From Rhodobiaceae bacterium (GTDB lineage: Bacteria; Pseudomonadota; Alphaproteobacteria; Rhizobiales; Tepidamorphaceae), in contig JACKJP010000002.1 of assembly GCA_020637895.1 (NCBI GenBank), forward strand, positions 930,001 through 994,000: a DNA stretch of 64,000 bases. Direction: 5' to 3'. This document shows, piece by piece, positions 44,355 to 54,712 of this stretch. Position numbers and translations under genes: made by a program. Positions within the stretch are counted from its first letter, which is position 1. Every line of letters begins with the position of its first letter. The notes beneath the pieces were generated by a model. That model did not search any database, was not told the DNA's origin, and saw nothing but the letters and a program-made list of their open reading frames with translations.

Positions 44355-47155
44355 TGGCCTTCCTTGCCCGCTGCCTGCTCCTTAAGCCGATAGAGAGCGT
44401 CCAGAGCATCGCGGGGCGATAGCATATCCGGGTTGATCGCCGCCAGCGCTTCGGCAAGCAAATCCTTCTGCGGGACCGAAGCCGGACGATGGGCCGGTGC
44501 TTGCGAGAACAGCGGCAGGTCGCCAACGAGACGCTCGATCCCCGGCGCGCGGTCGCCCTCCTCGAGCCCATGCAGGATCTCCGCAGCGCGCGAGACCACC
44601 GCCTCGGGAAGGCCCGCCAACCGCGCGACCTGGATGCCGTAGGAGCGGTCGGCCGCTCCGGATACGACCTCATGAAGAAAGACGACGTTGCCCTCATGCT
44701 CGCTGACGCGAACCGTCTGGCACAGAAGCCGCGGATGGTTCTGCGTCAGCGCCGTAAGCTCATGATAGTGAGTGGCGAACATTGCGCGCGAGCAGTTCAC
44801 CTCATGCAGATGCTCGATCGTCGCCCAGGCGATCGAGAGCCCGTCGAAGGTTGCAGTACCGCGCCCGATCTCGTCGAGAATGACCAGCGCCCGGCGCCCG
44901 GCCTGATTGAGGATCGCCGCCGTCTCGATCATCTCGACCATGAAAGTCGAACGGCCGCGCGCCAGATCGTCGGCAGCACCGACCCGGCTGAACAAGCGGT
45001 CGATGACACCTATGCGGGCCGATCGCGCGGGAACATGCGCGCCCATCTGGGCGAGGATCGCGATCAGCGCATTCTGCCTCAGCCAGGTCGATTTGCCGGC
45101 CATGTTCGGGCCGGTCAGCAGCACGATGGTGCCGGCGTCCTCTTCACCCGGCGGCGACAGACGGCAATCGTTTGCAACGAACGGCTCGCCCCGGCGTGCC
45201 AGCGCCTCCTCGACGACCGGATGGCGCCCGGCCTCGATCTCAAAGTCGAGCGAAAGGTCGACGACGGGCCTGACGTGACCGCGTTCGCGCGAAAGCTGCG
45301 CCAGCGCCGCCGAACAGTCGAGCGCCGCGATCGCCGCAGACAGGCGTTGCAGCGATGCCGCATCTGCCAGCGCCTTCGCGCGCAGCTCGCGGAATATTTC
45401 CTGCTCTATCGCCAAAGCCCGATCGGCGGCGGCGGCAATCTGCGCGACGCATTCGGCCAGCTCGGTCGTGGTGAAGCGCATCGCATTGGCCATCGTCTGG
45501 CGGTGGATGAAGCGGCCGGCATGCTCGCCGGAAAGCAGCCCCTCACCCTGCTGCGAAGGCAGCTCGATGAAATAGCCGAGCATGTTGTTGTGCTTGATCC
45601 GAAGCGCCTTCAGCCCCGTCTCTTCCTGATAGCGAACCTGAAAGCCCGCAATGACCTGCCGGCTCTCGTCGCGCAGCGCGCGCTGGCGGTCGAGTTCGGC
45701 GTGGTAGCCAGAGGCGATGAAACCACCATCGCGGGCAAGCAGCGGCGGCTCCTCGACGAGCGCGGAGTCGATGTCGTTGCCGAGCGAGGAAGGCGCGTTG
45801 CCGAGCGCTTCGCAGGCAGCGACGATTGCCGACGGCTCGCCGATCAGCCCCTCGCCTCGCGACATCAGGCCCTGAAGGGTAGCCGCCACGGCAATACAGC
45901 CGCTGATGGCCGCAAGATCGCGCGGACCGCCGCGATCGACCGCCAGCCGCGAGACCGCCCGTTCAAGATCGGGCATCGCGCGCAGTTCGGCCCTGAGCGA
46001 ATCGAGCAATGCGATGCGATCGCGAAACCAGTCGACGGCATCGAGACGTTCTGCAATGACCGCAATGTCGGTCAGCGGCGATGACAGTCTTGTGGCGAGT
46101 TCGCGCCCGCCGGCGCCCGTCACCGTCCGGTCGATGGCGGCGAGCAGGCCGCCGCCGCGTTCGCCCGACAGGCTTCTGATCAGTTCAAGATTGGCACGGG
46201 TTGCCGCGTCGATGACCATGAAACCGCCGGGCGCCTCCCGACGGGGCGGCTGGACGGGCAGGCTTGCGCCGCGCTGGGTGCTGTCGACATAGGCGAGGAT
46301 CGCAGCGGCGGCGGCAATTTCCGCGCGGGTGAATTCCCCAAAGCCGTCGAGCGTGCCGACGCCGAAGAAGCGCCTGATCTGGCGTTCGCCGGCAACCGAA
46401 TCGAAGGCGCGGTCTGCGAGCGGCGTGACGGCAGCACCGATATCGGACGCCGCGGCCACAATCGCGGCATCGGCAAAGAGCGAATCCGCCAGCAGCAGTT
46501 CGCTCGGTTCGACGCGGCTGAGTTCGCCGGCAAGCTGGGAAGCTGGAATATCGCTCACCCGGAAGTCGCCCGTCGAAATATCGATCCAGGCGAGGGCAAA
46601 TCGCGCCGCTTCGCGTCCGCCGGTGGAGGCAAGCGCGGCAAGATAGTTGTTGCGGCGCGAATCGAGAATGTTGTCCTCGGTGATCGTGCCGGGTGTGACG
46701 AGCCTGACCACGTCGCGGCGGACGACCGACTTCGAGCCGCGCTTTCGCGCCTCGGCCGGGTCCTCCATCTGCTCGCAGACGGCGATGCGGAAGCCCTGAC
46801 GGATCAGCTTGTGAAGGTAGTCGTCAGCCGCGTGGACCGGCACCCCGCACATCGGGATGTCCTCATCGAGATGCTTGCCCCGTTTCGTCAGGGTGATGCC
46901 GAGGGCGCGGGCGGCCTGAACGGCATCGTCGAAAAACAGCTCGTAGAAATCGCCCATGCGGTAGAACAGCAGGCAATCGGGATTGGAGGCCTTTATCTGC
47001 ATGAACTGGCGCATCATCGGCGTGACGCGCGGATCGCCCGGCGCGTCGTCCGGCGACACGCCGCTTTCGGCAGGCTCGAGCCCCTGTGTTGAATATGCCT
47101 GCGCCATCCGTTTCGCCGAGAGCCCGTCCATCCATGCCGGTCGCCGATAAGTCAT
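44351..47155 (-). CDS. mutS: DNA mismatch repair protein MutS
   Basis: Recognises base mismatches and small loops. 934 residues from the ATG at 47155. Mismatch-binding domain with the Phe-x-Glu motif in YRMGDFYELFFDDA (near 70-83), connector, lever and clamp domains, and a C-terminal ABC ATPase with LTGPNMAGKSTWLRQ (about 684-698) and ILDEIGRGTATFDGLS. ATGs at 47131 and 47107 are possible alternatives; none has a good ribosome site. Divergent from the malic enzyme gene, coupled to glnD. Confidence 0.96.
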   Translation of the reverse strand: MTYRRPAWMDGLSAKRMAQAYSTQGLEPAESGVSPDDAPGDPRVTPMMRQFMQIKASNPDCLLFYRMGDFYELFFDDAVQAARALGITLTKRGKHLDEDIPMCGVPVHAADDYLHKLIRQGFRIAVCEQMEDPAEARKRGSKSVVRRDVVRLVTPGTITEDNILDSRRNNYLAALASTGGREAARFALAWIDISTGDFRVSDIPASQLAGELSRVEPSELLLADSLFADAAIVAAASDIGAAVTPLADRAFDSVAGERQIRRFFGVGTLDGFGEFTRAEIAAAAAILAYVDSTQRGASLPVQPPRREAPGGFMVIDAATRANLELIRSLSGERGGGLLAAIDRTVTGAGGRELATRLSSPLTDIAVIAERLDAVDWFRDRIALLDSLRAELRAMPDLERAVSRLAVDRGGPRDLAAISGCIAVAATLQGLMSRGEGLIGEPSAIVAACEALGNAPSSLGNDIDSALVEEPPLLARDGGFIASGYHAELDRQRALRDESRQVIAGFQVRYQEETGLKALRIKHNNMLGYFIELPSQQGEGLLSGEHAGRFIHRQTMANAMRFTTTELAECVAQIAAAADRALAIEQEIFRELRAKALADAASLQRLSAAIAALDCSAALAQLSRERGHVRPVVDLSLDFEIEAGRHPVVEEALARRGEPFVANDCRLSPPGEEDAGTIVLLTGPNMAGKSTWLRQNALIAILAQMGAHVPARSARIGVIDRLFSRVGAADDLARGRSTFMVEMIETAAILNQAGRRALVILDEIGRGTATFDGLSIAWATIEHLHEVNCSRAMFATHYHELTALTQNHPRLLCQTVRVSEHEGNVVFLHEVVSGAADRSYGIQVARLAGLPEAVVSRAAEILHGLEEGDRAPGIERLVGDLPLFSQAPAHRPASVPQKDLLAEALAAINPDMLSPRDALDALYRLKEQAAGKEGQ

Positions 47156-47329
47156 GGAGTCTAGAGTGCTTCCGGTCCCGTTGGAACCGTCTGGCACCAG
47201 CGAAGCGGCATCATGCACAGGGATCGCGGTGGCGGCTCTTTGCCGCAATTGGCCTTATCGTCTATCGGACAGGTTGAGTCGTGCGTGCGCGCGACGTAAT
47301 GTCCCGCTTTCGCCGGGGACACATACATC

Positions 47330-49609
47330 ATGTCGCGTAATAAAACGGGTGCCAAACGCCCGACATTCACTGATCAGGAAGCGCTGCAGTTTCACAGCCA
47401 GGGGCGGCCAGGCAAACTGGAAATCACGCCGACGAAGCCAATGGCGACGCAGCGCGATCTCAGCCTCGCCTATTCACCGGGCGTTGCGGTGCCGGTACGG
47501 GCCATCGCGGAGGATCCCTCGCGCGCCTATGACTACACGACGCGCGGCAACCTCGTGGCGGTGATTTCCAACGGCACGGCCATTCTCGGCCTCGGCAATC
47601 TCGGCGCGCTGGCTTCAAAGCCGGTGATGGAGGGCAAGGCCGTCCTCTTCAAGCGTTTCGCCGATGTGGATTCCATCGACCTTGAGGTCGATACGGAAGA
47701 TACCGAAGCCTTCATCAACTGCGTGAAGCTGCTTGGACCCTCCTTCGGCGGCATCAATCTTGAGGACATCAAGGCCCCCGACTGTTTCGTCATCGAACAG
47801 CGGCTTCGCGAACTCATGGACATTCCGGTTTTCCATGACGACCAGCATGGCACGGCGATCATCGCGCTGGCCGGCCTTATCAATGCACTCGATCTTACCG
47901 GCCGCGACATCCGCAACACGAGGCTCGTGTGCAACGGCGCCGGCGCTGCGGCTATCGCCTGCGTCGAACTCGTCAAGGCGATGGGTTTCCCGCATGAGAA
48001 CGTCATCGTCTGCGATACCAAGGGTGTGATCCACAAGGATCGTACCGACGGCATGAATCAGTGGAAGTCGGCCCATGCGGTCGATACCAAGCTGCGCACG
48101 CTGGAAGAAGCGATCGTCGGTGCCGACGTGTTTTTCGGCCTTTCCGTGAAGGGTGCGCTCACCGCCGAAATGGTCGAAACGATGAACGCCAACCCGATCA
48201 TCTTCGCCATGGCCAATCCGGACCCGGAAATCACGCCCGAGGAAGTCGCATCCGTGCGCGATGACGCCATCGTCGCGACCGGGCGTTCCGACTATCCCAA
48301 CCAGGTCAACAACGTTCTCGGTTTCCCCTATATCTTCCGCGGGGCGCTGGACGTGCGCGCGACCACGATCAACGACGAGATGAAGATCGCCGCCGCCCAG
48401 GCGCTTGCCGAACTGGCGCGGGCGGACGTTCCCGATCAGGTTGCCGCCGCCTATGCGGGCACGCGGCCACGTTTCGGTCCCGACTACATCATTCCGGTGC
48501 CTTTCGATCCGCGCCTCATCAGCTGGATCCCGGCGGCGGTTGCCCGCGCGGCGATGGATACGGGCGTCGCGCGCCGGCCGATCGTCGATCTTGAGCGCTA
48601 CAAGGACAGCCTTTCTGCCCGGCAGAACCCGATTGCGGGCACATTCCAGCGGATCTTCGAAAAGGTGCGACGGAGCCCGAAACGCGTGGTGTTCACCGAG
48701 GGCGAGGAAGAGCAGGTCATTCGCGCCGCCTATTCCTTCGCCAATAACGGGCTTGGCATTCCGGTGCTGATCGGGCGCGACGAGCGCATTCGCCAGATGG
48801 TCGCCGAAATGGGGCTGGAGCCGCGCGACGATATCGAGGTGACGAATGCGCGCCTCGCCAGCCGCAATGGCGATTACGCCGATTTCCTCTACCAGCGCAT
48901 GCAGCGCAAGGGGCTGATGCAGCGCGACTGCCAGCGTCTGGTGAATACCGACCGCAATTATTTCGCCGCCTGCATGCTGGCGACCGGCGATGCCGATGCG
49001 ATGGTAACGGGCGTGACGCGCAATTATGCGCTGGTCCTCGACGATATTCGCCGGGTGATCGATCCCAAGCCCGGGCACCGGGTGATCGGCGTGACAATCG
49101 CGTTGTGCCGGGGAAAGACGGTGCTGATCGCCGATACCGCCGTGCACGACATGCCGACGACCGAGGAACTCGCCGATATCGCCGAGGAAGCCGCCGAGGT
49201 GGCGCGGCGGCTCGGGCACGAACCGCGCGTGGCGATGCTCGCCTATTCGACATTCGGCTATCCGCGCGGCGAGCGTTCCGATCGCGTTCAGGAGGCGGTT
49301 CGCCTTCTCGACAAGCGGCGCGTCGATTTCGAGTATGACGGCGAAATGGCGGCTGACGTGGCGCTCAACCGCGAGTTGATGTCGGCATTTCCGTTCTGCA
49401 GGCTTTCAGGGCCTGCCAATGTGCTCGTCATGCCGGCTTTCCATTCTGCGTCTATCTCGACGAAGATGCTGCAGGAACTGGGCGGGTCGACGATCATCGG
49501 GCCGCTGCTGGTCGGGCTCGACAAACCGGTTCAGATCGTGCCGCTCGGCGCGACGGATGTCGATCTCGTCAACATGGCCGCTATGGCCGCGTTCGGCATC
49601 GGCGGCTGA
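47330..49609 (+). CDS. maeB: NADP-type malic enzyme with C-terminal phosphotransacetylase-like domain
   Basis: Converts malate to pyruvate and CO2. 759 residues. The N-terminal malic half (1 to about 430) has SLAYSPGVAVPVRAIAED, DIKAPDCFVIEQRLRE, FHDDQHGTAIIALAGLINAL and the NAD(P) loop CNGAGAAAIACVEL. The C-terminal half (about 440-759, from RVVFTEGEEEQVIRAA to the end) is related to phosphate acetyltransferase but is thought to be regulatory. This two-domain form is standard in Rhizobiales (Dme/Tme type); NAD versus NADP use is not certain from sequence. Confidence 0.95.
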   Translation: MSRNKTGAKRPTFTDQEALQFHSQGRPGKLEITPTKPMATQRDLSLAYSPGVAVPVRAIAEDPSRAYDYTTRGNLVAVISNGTAILGLGNLGALASKPVMEGKAVLFKRFADVDSIDLEVDTEDTEAFINCVKLLGPSFGGINLEDIKAPDCFVIEQRLRELMDIPVFHDDQHGTAIIALAGLINALDLTGRDIRNTRLVCNGAGAAAIACVELVKAMGFPHENVIVCDTKGVIHKDRTDGMNQWKSAHAVDTKLRTLEEAIVGADVFFGLSVKGALTAEMVETMNANPIIFAMANPDPEITPEEVASVRDDAIVATGRSDYPNQVNNVLGFPYIFRGALDVRATTINDEMKIAAAQALAELARADVPDQVAAAYAGTRPRFGPDYIIPVPFDPRLISWIPAAVARAAMDTGVARRPIVDLERYKDSLSARQNPIAGTFQRIFEKVRRSPKRVVFTEGEEEQVIRAAYSFANNGLGIPVLIGRDERIRQMVAEMGLEPRDDIEVTNARLASRNGDYADFLYQRMQRKGLMQRDCQRLVNTDRNYFAACMLATGDADAMVTGVTRNYALVLDDIRRVIDPKPGHRVIGVTIALCRGKTVLIADTAVHDMPTTEELADIAEEAAEVARRLGHEPRVAMLAYSTFGYPRGERSDRVQEAVRLLDKRRVDFEYDGEMAADVALNRELMSAFPFCRLSGPANVLVMPAFHSASISTKMLQELGGSTIIGPLLVGLDKPVQIVPLGATDVDLVNMAAMAAFGIGG

Positions 49610-49660
49610 GGCGGCGAAATCCTCGCAACCGCCAAATCCGGAGCTTCGAAGACGGTAGGG

Positions 49661-49683
49661 ATTGCCCGGTCGAGCCGGGCAAT
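49661..49683 (+). repeat. dispersed palindrome, copy 3
   Basis: Arms ATTGCCCGG / CCGGGCAAT around a TCGAG loop, followed by GAC. It is the reverse complement of copy 2 (17194-17216) across the whole core and lies between the convergent maeB and olsB genes. Confidence 0.75.
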
Positions 49684-49803
49684 GACAGCCGGTGGGGAGA
49701 GGCAGTCGGTCAAATCACACCCGGCGGTCGCCAGACCCAACCCGGCGATGCAGTTCTGCGGAGCTCCGCGGGGCCGGCCCGCGGCGGGCCGGTGTGCCCC
49801 GCC

Positions 49804-50748
49804 TCAGGACGCCTCGGCTTCCTGACCGCCGAAATAATCGATGTAACGCGGATCGATCATCGCGATCGGCATCACGACGAAGACGTCCGTCGTGCCGAAT
49901 TCCGGATCGATGACCGCCTCGGGGCTGAACTTGGCGCCGCAGCGCAGATAGCCCTTGATCAGCGGGGGCAGACCGCGCAGCGCAACCCTCGGATCGACCT
50001 TGTCCTCGGGCAGCAGGTTCATCGGAATGCCGCGGCCTTTCACGGCGCGAACCGTCCATTCCGCATCCGCCTGAACGTGGTGGTAGAGGAACGAAAGCGG
50101 CAGCGCCTGGCGTTCCGGATCGGTGCCCTCAAGGCTGGCGCAGCCGATCAGCACGTCGACCTGGTGTTGCTGGATATAGGCCCACAGGCCCTGCCAGAGC
50201 AGTTCGACGGTGCGCTTGTTGCGATATTCCTTGAGCACGCAGGAGCGTCCGAGTTCCAGGAACTGCAGCCCCGGGTGGCGCGCCACCAGCGCGTCGATCT
50301 CATATTCGCCGCGCGAGTAGAACCCGCCCGTCACTTCCGCCACCGGCTGGCGCAGCAGGCGATAGGTGCCGACGACTTCCGGCTTCATGCCCGTTGGCGT
50401 ACGGCGCATGCGGCCGTGATCGACGACCAGCAGATGATCGCAATGGGCGTCATAACCGTCGATATCGCGGCGCAGCAGCGCCCCGGTCCCGCGGGCCTTC
50501 GCGTCGAGTTCCTTGTAGAAGACCCGATAGCGCAGGTTCTGCGCACGCCTGACATCGCCGCGATTCGTGGCAAGGCGCACTTCGAGGTTGCCGATCCGGC
50601 CAAAGCTGACCGGCGCCTGATTGAGGCCGGCATAGGCTGCGGTCCGGAAAAACCGGCGTACGGGCGAACGGTGGGACGCAAGCGCTCTCACCAACAGGTC
50701 TCCTCCATCTGAGGTGCCCTGCATTCTACCACGAAACTGGCCGATCAT
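49804..50748 (-). CDS. olsB: L-ornithine N(alpha)-acyltransferase (ornithine lipid synthesis)
   Basis: 314 residues from the ATG at 50748, which has a GGAG ribosome site. GNAT-like core with NLRYRVFYKELDAKARG, LELGRSCVLKEYRNKRTVELLWQGLWAYI and the C-terminal block GLPPLIKGYLRCGAKFSPEAV typical of OlsB/hemolysin-fold acyl-ACP transferases. Adds 3-hydroxy-acyl from ACP to ornithine to make lyso-ornithine lipid, a phosphorus-free membrane lipid. The second enzyme, OlsA, is not next to it; the LPLAT at 35158-36000 is a possible but unproven candidate. Confidence 0.9.
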   Translation of the reverse strand: MIGQFRGRMQGTSDGGDLLVRALASHRSPVRRFFRTAAYAGLNQAPVSFGRIGNLEVRLATNRGDVRRAQNLRYRVFYKELDAKARGTGALLRRDIDGYDAHCDHLLVVDHGRMRRTPTGMKPEVVGTYRLLRQPVAEVTGGFYSRGEYEIDALVARHPGLQFLELGRSCVLKEYRNKRTVELLWQGLWAYIQQHQVDVLIGCASLEGTDPERQALPLSFLYHHVQADAEWTVRAVKGRGIPMNLLPEDKVDPRVALRGLPPLIKGYLRCGAKFSPEAVIDPEFGTTDVFVVMPIAMIDPRYIDYFGGQEAEAS

Positions 50749-50870
50749 CACAATATCTCCGTTCAGGCCGCGAATCACCGCATGGGGCGATCATGGTGCT
50801 GTAGACCACAGATATCGGTATCTATTGTGACAGTTGCGCGGCGGCTGCAAGCCCGGCAGGAAAGTGCCGG

Positions 50871-53003
50871 TCAGGCGGCCTTGCTGGCCTTCGAAAACCG
50901 CCCGAGCAGATCGGCCAGGCGATCCTGCTGGACGGGCTTTGTCAGAAAATCGCTCATGCCGGCCGCAAGGCAGGCATCGCGATCCGCCCGGGACGCATTT
51001 GCCGTCAGCGCGATCACCGGCAGATCGCGGAAAGCCCGGAGACGGCGCAGGCGGCGTGTCGCCTCCAGACCGTCCATTTCCGGCATGCGCATGTCCATCA
51101 GGACGATATCGATAGCGGGGGCATCGCGGTCCTTCAGCCGGGCCAGCGCCTTGCGGCCATTGCTGGCCATGATCGGCTGGTGGCCGAGGCGGGCGACGAG
51201 CGTGCGGATCAGCGTGGCATTGACCTCGTTGTCTTCCGCCACGAGAACATTGAGACGCCGTCCGGCAGGGGCTTCCACGCGGCTCTCCGGACCAGCTTCG
51301 GGCATGGTGCGTGCCGCCTCGGTGAATGCCGCGGCGCCGAGCCTGGCAACCAGCGCCGCCCGGCGCACGGGACGGATCAGGTAACCCTGACAGCCCATCT
51401 GCCGGAATTCTTCAATGCGGCCGCGCTCGCCGGGATTGAGCAGGACGATGCAGCGTGCAGGATCGATGTCGCCGATGCGCTCCGGCGTCGCCAGCACGGT
51501 GACGCCGTCGGCTCTCGCCTTTCCGGCCGTCAGTTTCACGAGATGCGCGCCAAGGTCTGTCAGCGTTGCGCCGAGGGCATCGCGTTCCAGCCGGTGGGGA
51601 CCGGCAACGGCAATGCTGCGCCCGTCGAGGGGCGTTTCGGCGGCCGGCCCCGCCTCGCCACCCTGTCCGGCGGTCTTCAGCGGAATGGAAAGCACAAAGC
51701 GGCTGCCCTTGCCTGGCCGGCTCTGGCAGGTGATGTCGCCACCCATCGCGCGGGCAAGGCGGCGCGATATGGCAAGGCCGAGACCGGAGCCGCCATGGCG
51801 GCGCGCGGCGCTCGAATCGGCCTGTTCGAAATCCTCAAAGACGCGCTGCAACGCCTCGGCCGCGATGCCCGGACCACTATCGGAAACCGCGATCTCCAGA
51901 TTGCCGGCGCGCGCCCTGAGACTGATGGCAACGCTGCCGCGATCGGTAAACTTCACCGCATTGCCGGCGAGGTTGAGCAGGATCTGGCGGATGCGCCCGC
52001 TATCGCCGACAAGAACGGAGGGCAGGCCGGCATCGATATGGGTCGCAAGGCCGATTGCCTTCTCAGCGGCGCGGACCGACAGGAGCTCCGCGACCTCTTC
52101 GGCAAGAACGCCGGGGTCGAACGGCTCGTCGGCGATGGAGACGTGCCCGGCCTCGACGCGCGAAAAGTCCAGAATGTCGTCGATCAGTTCCAGCAGCGCC
52201 CGTCCGGAGGAGCGGATCGCCTCCGCATAGGTCCGCTGGGCCGGCTCAAGCGGCGTATCCAGCAACAGTTCGGCCATGCCGATGACGCCGCTCATCGGGG
52301 TGCGGATTTCGTGGCTCATGCTGGCAAGAAAGCGCGATTTTGCCTCATTGGCGCTCTCGGCGCGGACCCGCGCGTCGTCGAGATCGTTCTCGATGCCCTT
52401 GCGCCGTGTCACGTCGCGGCCGCAGAACATGTCGGCACCTGAAGGACCGGCGCGGCGACGCATGCGATCCCACGATATCCAGCGGACGCCCTCCGCGGTT
52501 CGATGGGGAAAATCGAACCTTTCAAGCCCGCGCTCGATCCGCTCGCGCGCGGCCGTTGCGAATTCGGCGCGTGCCTCGGCATCGGCAAACAGGTTCGCCG
52601 TCGCCCCGCTGGCCATCACCCTGTCATCGTCCAGATCGAGCGTCAGACGGAATTCGGCCGTCTGCTCGGCCATCTCGCGGTAATAGGCGACGGCTTCCTG
52701 AAGTTCCCAGATCCGGTCATGCAGGCGTTCGTTCTCGAAGGCGGGCGAGAACAGGGCGGGCCGGCGGACCGGCTTCATCGGACGGCCGGCGAGCAGCATC
52801 AGCAGCGCGCCGACGACGGCAAAGCCGGTGACCGTCAGCGCGGGCGCGAAATCGCCCGGGTCCATGGCGCTGATCGCGGCCAGCCCGGCCATCGCCATGA
52901 CGATGGCGGCGAACAGGTGCCCCAACCCTGCAAGAAGCGGGTGACGCGCGACGCGGCGAAGGCGTCCGGACAGGGAGGAAAGGAGACGAAGCAAGCTTTT
53001 CAT
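50871..53003 (-). CDS. hybrid sensor histidine kinase with C-terminal receiver
   Basis: 710 residues from the ATG at 53003. Two hydrophobic segments (about 25-45 and 52-72), a coiled linker and a PAS-like region (about 85-200), HisKA with phospho-acceptor His231 (FLASMSHEIRTPMSGVIG), HATPase with NLAGNAVKFTDRG and SDSGPGIAAEAL. A diverged receiver-like stretch (about 470-565) lacks an obvious acceptor Asp. The true receiver (about 584-710) has Asp637 (VLMDMRMPEMDG) and Lys689. No response regulator lies nearby, so the output path is unknown. No periplasmic sensor domain: probably senses within the membrane or cytosol. Confidence 0.92.
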   Translation of the reverse strand: MKSLLRLLSSLSGRLRRVARHPLLAGLGHLFAAIVMAMAGLAAISAMDPGDFAPALTVTGFAVVGALLMLLAGRPMKPVRRPALFSPAFENERLHDRIWELQEAVAYYREMAEQTAEFRLTLDLDDDRVMASGATANLFADAEARAEFATAARERIERGLERFDFPHRTAEGVRWISWDRMRRRAGPSGADMFCGRDVTRRKGIENDLDDARVRAESANEAKSRFLASMSHEIRTPMSGVIGMAELLLDTPLEPAQRTYAEAIRSSGRALLELIDDILDFSRVEAGHVSIADEPFDPGVLAEEVAELLSVRAAEKAIGLATHIDAGLPSVLVGDSGRIRQILLNLAGNAVKFTDRGSVAISLRARAGNLEIAVSDSGPGIAAEALQRVFEDFEQADSSAARRHGGSGLGLAISRRLARAMGGDITCQSRPGKGSRFVLSIPLKTAGQGGEAGPAAETPLDGRSIAVAGPHRLERDALGATLTDLGAHLVKLTAGKARADGVTVLATPERIGDIDPARCIVLLNPGERGRIEEFRQMGCQGYLIRPVRRAALVARLGAAAFTEAARTMPEAGPESRVEAPAGRRLNVLVAEDNEVNATLIRTLVARLGHQPIMASNGRKALARLKDRDAPAIDIVLMDMRMPEMDGLEATRRLRRLRAFRDLPVIALTANASRADRDACLAAGMSDFLTKPVQQDRLADLLGRFSKASKAA

Positions 53004-53074
53004 GGTTTCCGGATAACCGATCCGGTTTACCAAACCGTTGCTTTGACTCAGGTTTTTGGGGGATGGCGAGAAAT

Positions 53075-54607
53075 CTAGGCCGCCATGCGACCCCGGCCGG
53101 CCATCTGGCGGTAGGACAGGGCCTCGGCGACATGGACGCGTCCGATGGCGGGTGAGGCTTCAAGATCGGCCAGCGTGCGGGCGACCCGCAGCACCCGGTG
53201 AAAGCCGCGCGCGCTGAGTTGCATGGCTTCCGCCGCCTGACGCAGGAGCGACAACGCCTCACCCTCGGGCATCGCAACCTGTTCCAGCAGGGACGCCGGG
53301 CAGGCGGCATTCGTCATATGTGCCGGAAGGCCGGCAGCAGAAAAACGCTCTCGCTGAAGTCGGCGTGCGGCGGCGACCCTGGTCGCAACGGTCGCGGACC
53401 TGTCGCCCGACGCGGGCAGCAGCATGTCGGCGGCGGTCACGGCCGGCATATCGAGATGGATATCGATCCGGTCGAGCAGCGGGCCGGAAAGCCGCGCCTG
53501 ATAGTCGGAAGCGCAGCGCTCGCCGCGCCGGCATGTATGGCCGGGCTCACCGGCCATGCCGCATCGGCAGGGATTCATCGCCGCGACAAGCTGAAAGCGT
53601 GCCGGATAGCGCACATGATGATTGGCCCGGGCGATGACCGTCTCGCCGGTTTCGAGCGGCTGGCGCAGCGAATCGAGCACCTGTGGCTGGAATTCCGGCA
53701 ATTCATCAAGGAACAGCACGCCGTGATGGGCAAGCGAGACTTCGCCCGGGCGCACCCTGAGCCCGCCGCCGACCATCGCCGCCATCGAGGCGCTGTGATG
53801 CGGGTTGCGGAACGGCCGCGCGGAGGACAGCCGCCCATTGTCGATATGGCCGCTGACGGAACGGATCATCGCGACTTCGAGCAGTTCCGCCGGCGTCATC
53901 GGCGGAAGGATGCCGGGCAATCTTTCCGCCAGCATGGTCTTGCCGGCGCCGGGCGGGCCGGCCATCAACAGGTTGTGGCCGCCGGCGGCAGCAATTTCCA
54001 GCGCCCGGCGCGCCGTCTCCTGACCGCGGATATCGGCAAGATCGGCGACATTTCCGCCTGCAGAGGCGATCTCCGGCCGCGGACGGGCCAGAAGCGCGGC
54101 GCCCTTGAAATGATTGACGAGCGCGAGCAGATCGCCGGCGGCGACAATATCGAGATCGGGATCGGCCCAGGCCGCCTCGCCACCGCATTCACGCGGACAG
54201 ATCAGCCCGTAATCCATCATGTTGGCGGCCATCGCCGCCGGCAGAACGCCTGCAACGCGTGAAATCGAGCCATCGAGCGCGAGTTCGCCAAGGATCGTGT
54301 AGCCGGAAAGCGCCCGCTCCTCGATCGCACCCATCGCCGCCATCAGACAAAGCGCTATGGGCAGATCGTAATGGCTTCCCTCCTTGGGCAGGTCGGCGGG
54401 CGCAAGATTGATCGTGATGCGGCGCGGCGGCAGACCAAGCCCGATGGCGGTCAACGCCGCATGAACGCGTTCGCGGCTTTCAGCCACTGCCTTGTCGGGA
54501 AGCCCGACGATGGTCAGTTTCGGCAGGCCTGCGGAGATCTGGACCTGGACATCTACGCGGCGCGCTTCCACACCCTCGAATGCCACTGTCGTTACCCGTG
54601 TCGCCAT
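53075..54607 (-). CDS. comM: ComM/YifB-family AAA+ ATPase (Mg-chelatase-like)
   Basis: 510 residues from the ATG at 54607. N-terminal Lon-protease-like ChlI part (1 to about 170; SAGLPKLTIVGLPDKAVAESRERV), AAA+ core with Walker A MAGPPGAGKTMLAERL (near 213-228), FLDELPEFQPQVLDSLRQPL, a four-cysteine zinc-like insertion (NPCRCGMAGEPGHTCRRGERC) and the C-terminal Mg_chelatase_C lid. ComM acts as a hexameric helicase promoting branch migration in natural transformation; whether this strain is competent is not shown by the window. Confidence 0.94.
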   Translation of the reverse strand: MATRVTTVAFEGVEARRVDVQVQISAGLPKLTIVGLPDKAVAESRERVHAALTAIGLGLPPRRITINLAPADLPKEGSHYDLPIALCLMAAMGAIEERALSGYTILGELALDGSISRVAGVLPAAMAANMMDYGLICPRECGGEAAWADPDLDIVAAGDLLALVNHFKGAALLARPRPEIASAGGNVADLADIRGQETARRALEIAAAGGHNLLMAGPPGAGKTMLAERLPGILPPMTPAELLEVAMIRSVSGHIDNGRLSSARPFRNPHHSASMAAMVGGGLRVRPGEVSLAHHGVLFLDELPEFQPQVLDSLRQPLETGETVIARANHHVRYPARFQLVAAMNPCRCGMAGEPGHTCRRGERCASDYQARLSGPLLDRIDIHLDMPAVTAADMLLPASGDRSATVATRVAAARRLQRERFSAAGLPAHMTNAACPASLLEQVAMPEGEALSLLRQAAEAMQLSARGFHRVLRVARTLADLEASPAIGRVHVAEALSYRQMAGRGRMAA

Positions 54608-54712
54608 GATCGATACGCCCGCAAGCCCCGCAAAGCCCGCCAAATGAGGCAGGCGCCCGAAAGGATAGGGGCAAGCCATTGACCGCGTCAAGAACAAAAA
54701 GGGAACGACTGG

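Noticed and set aside
47274..47302. Promoter TTGAGT-N17-TAATGT ahead of maeB
   Set aside because: The -10 matches only three of six bases; reported as too weak to annotate.
47615..49219. 534-codon minus-strand open frame
   Set aside because: Antisense shadow of the malic enzyme gene.
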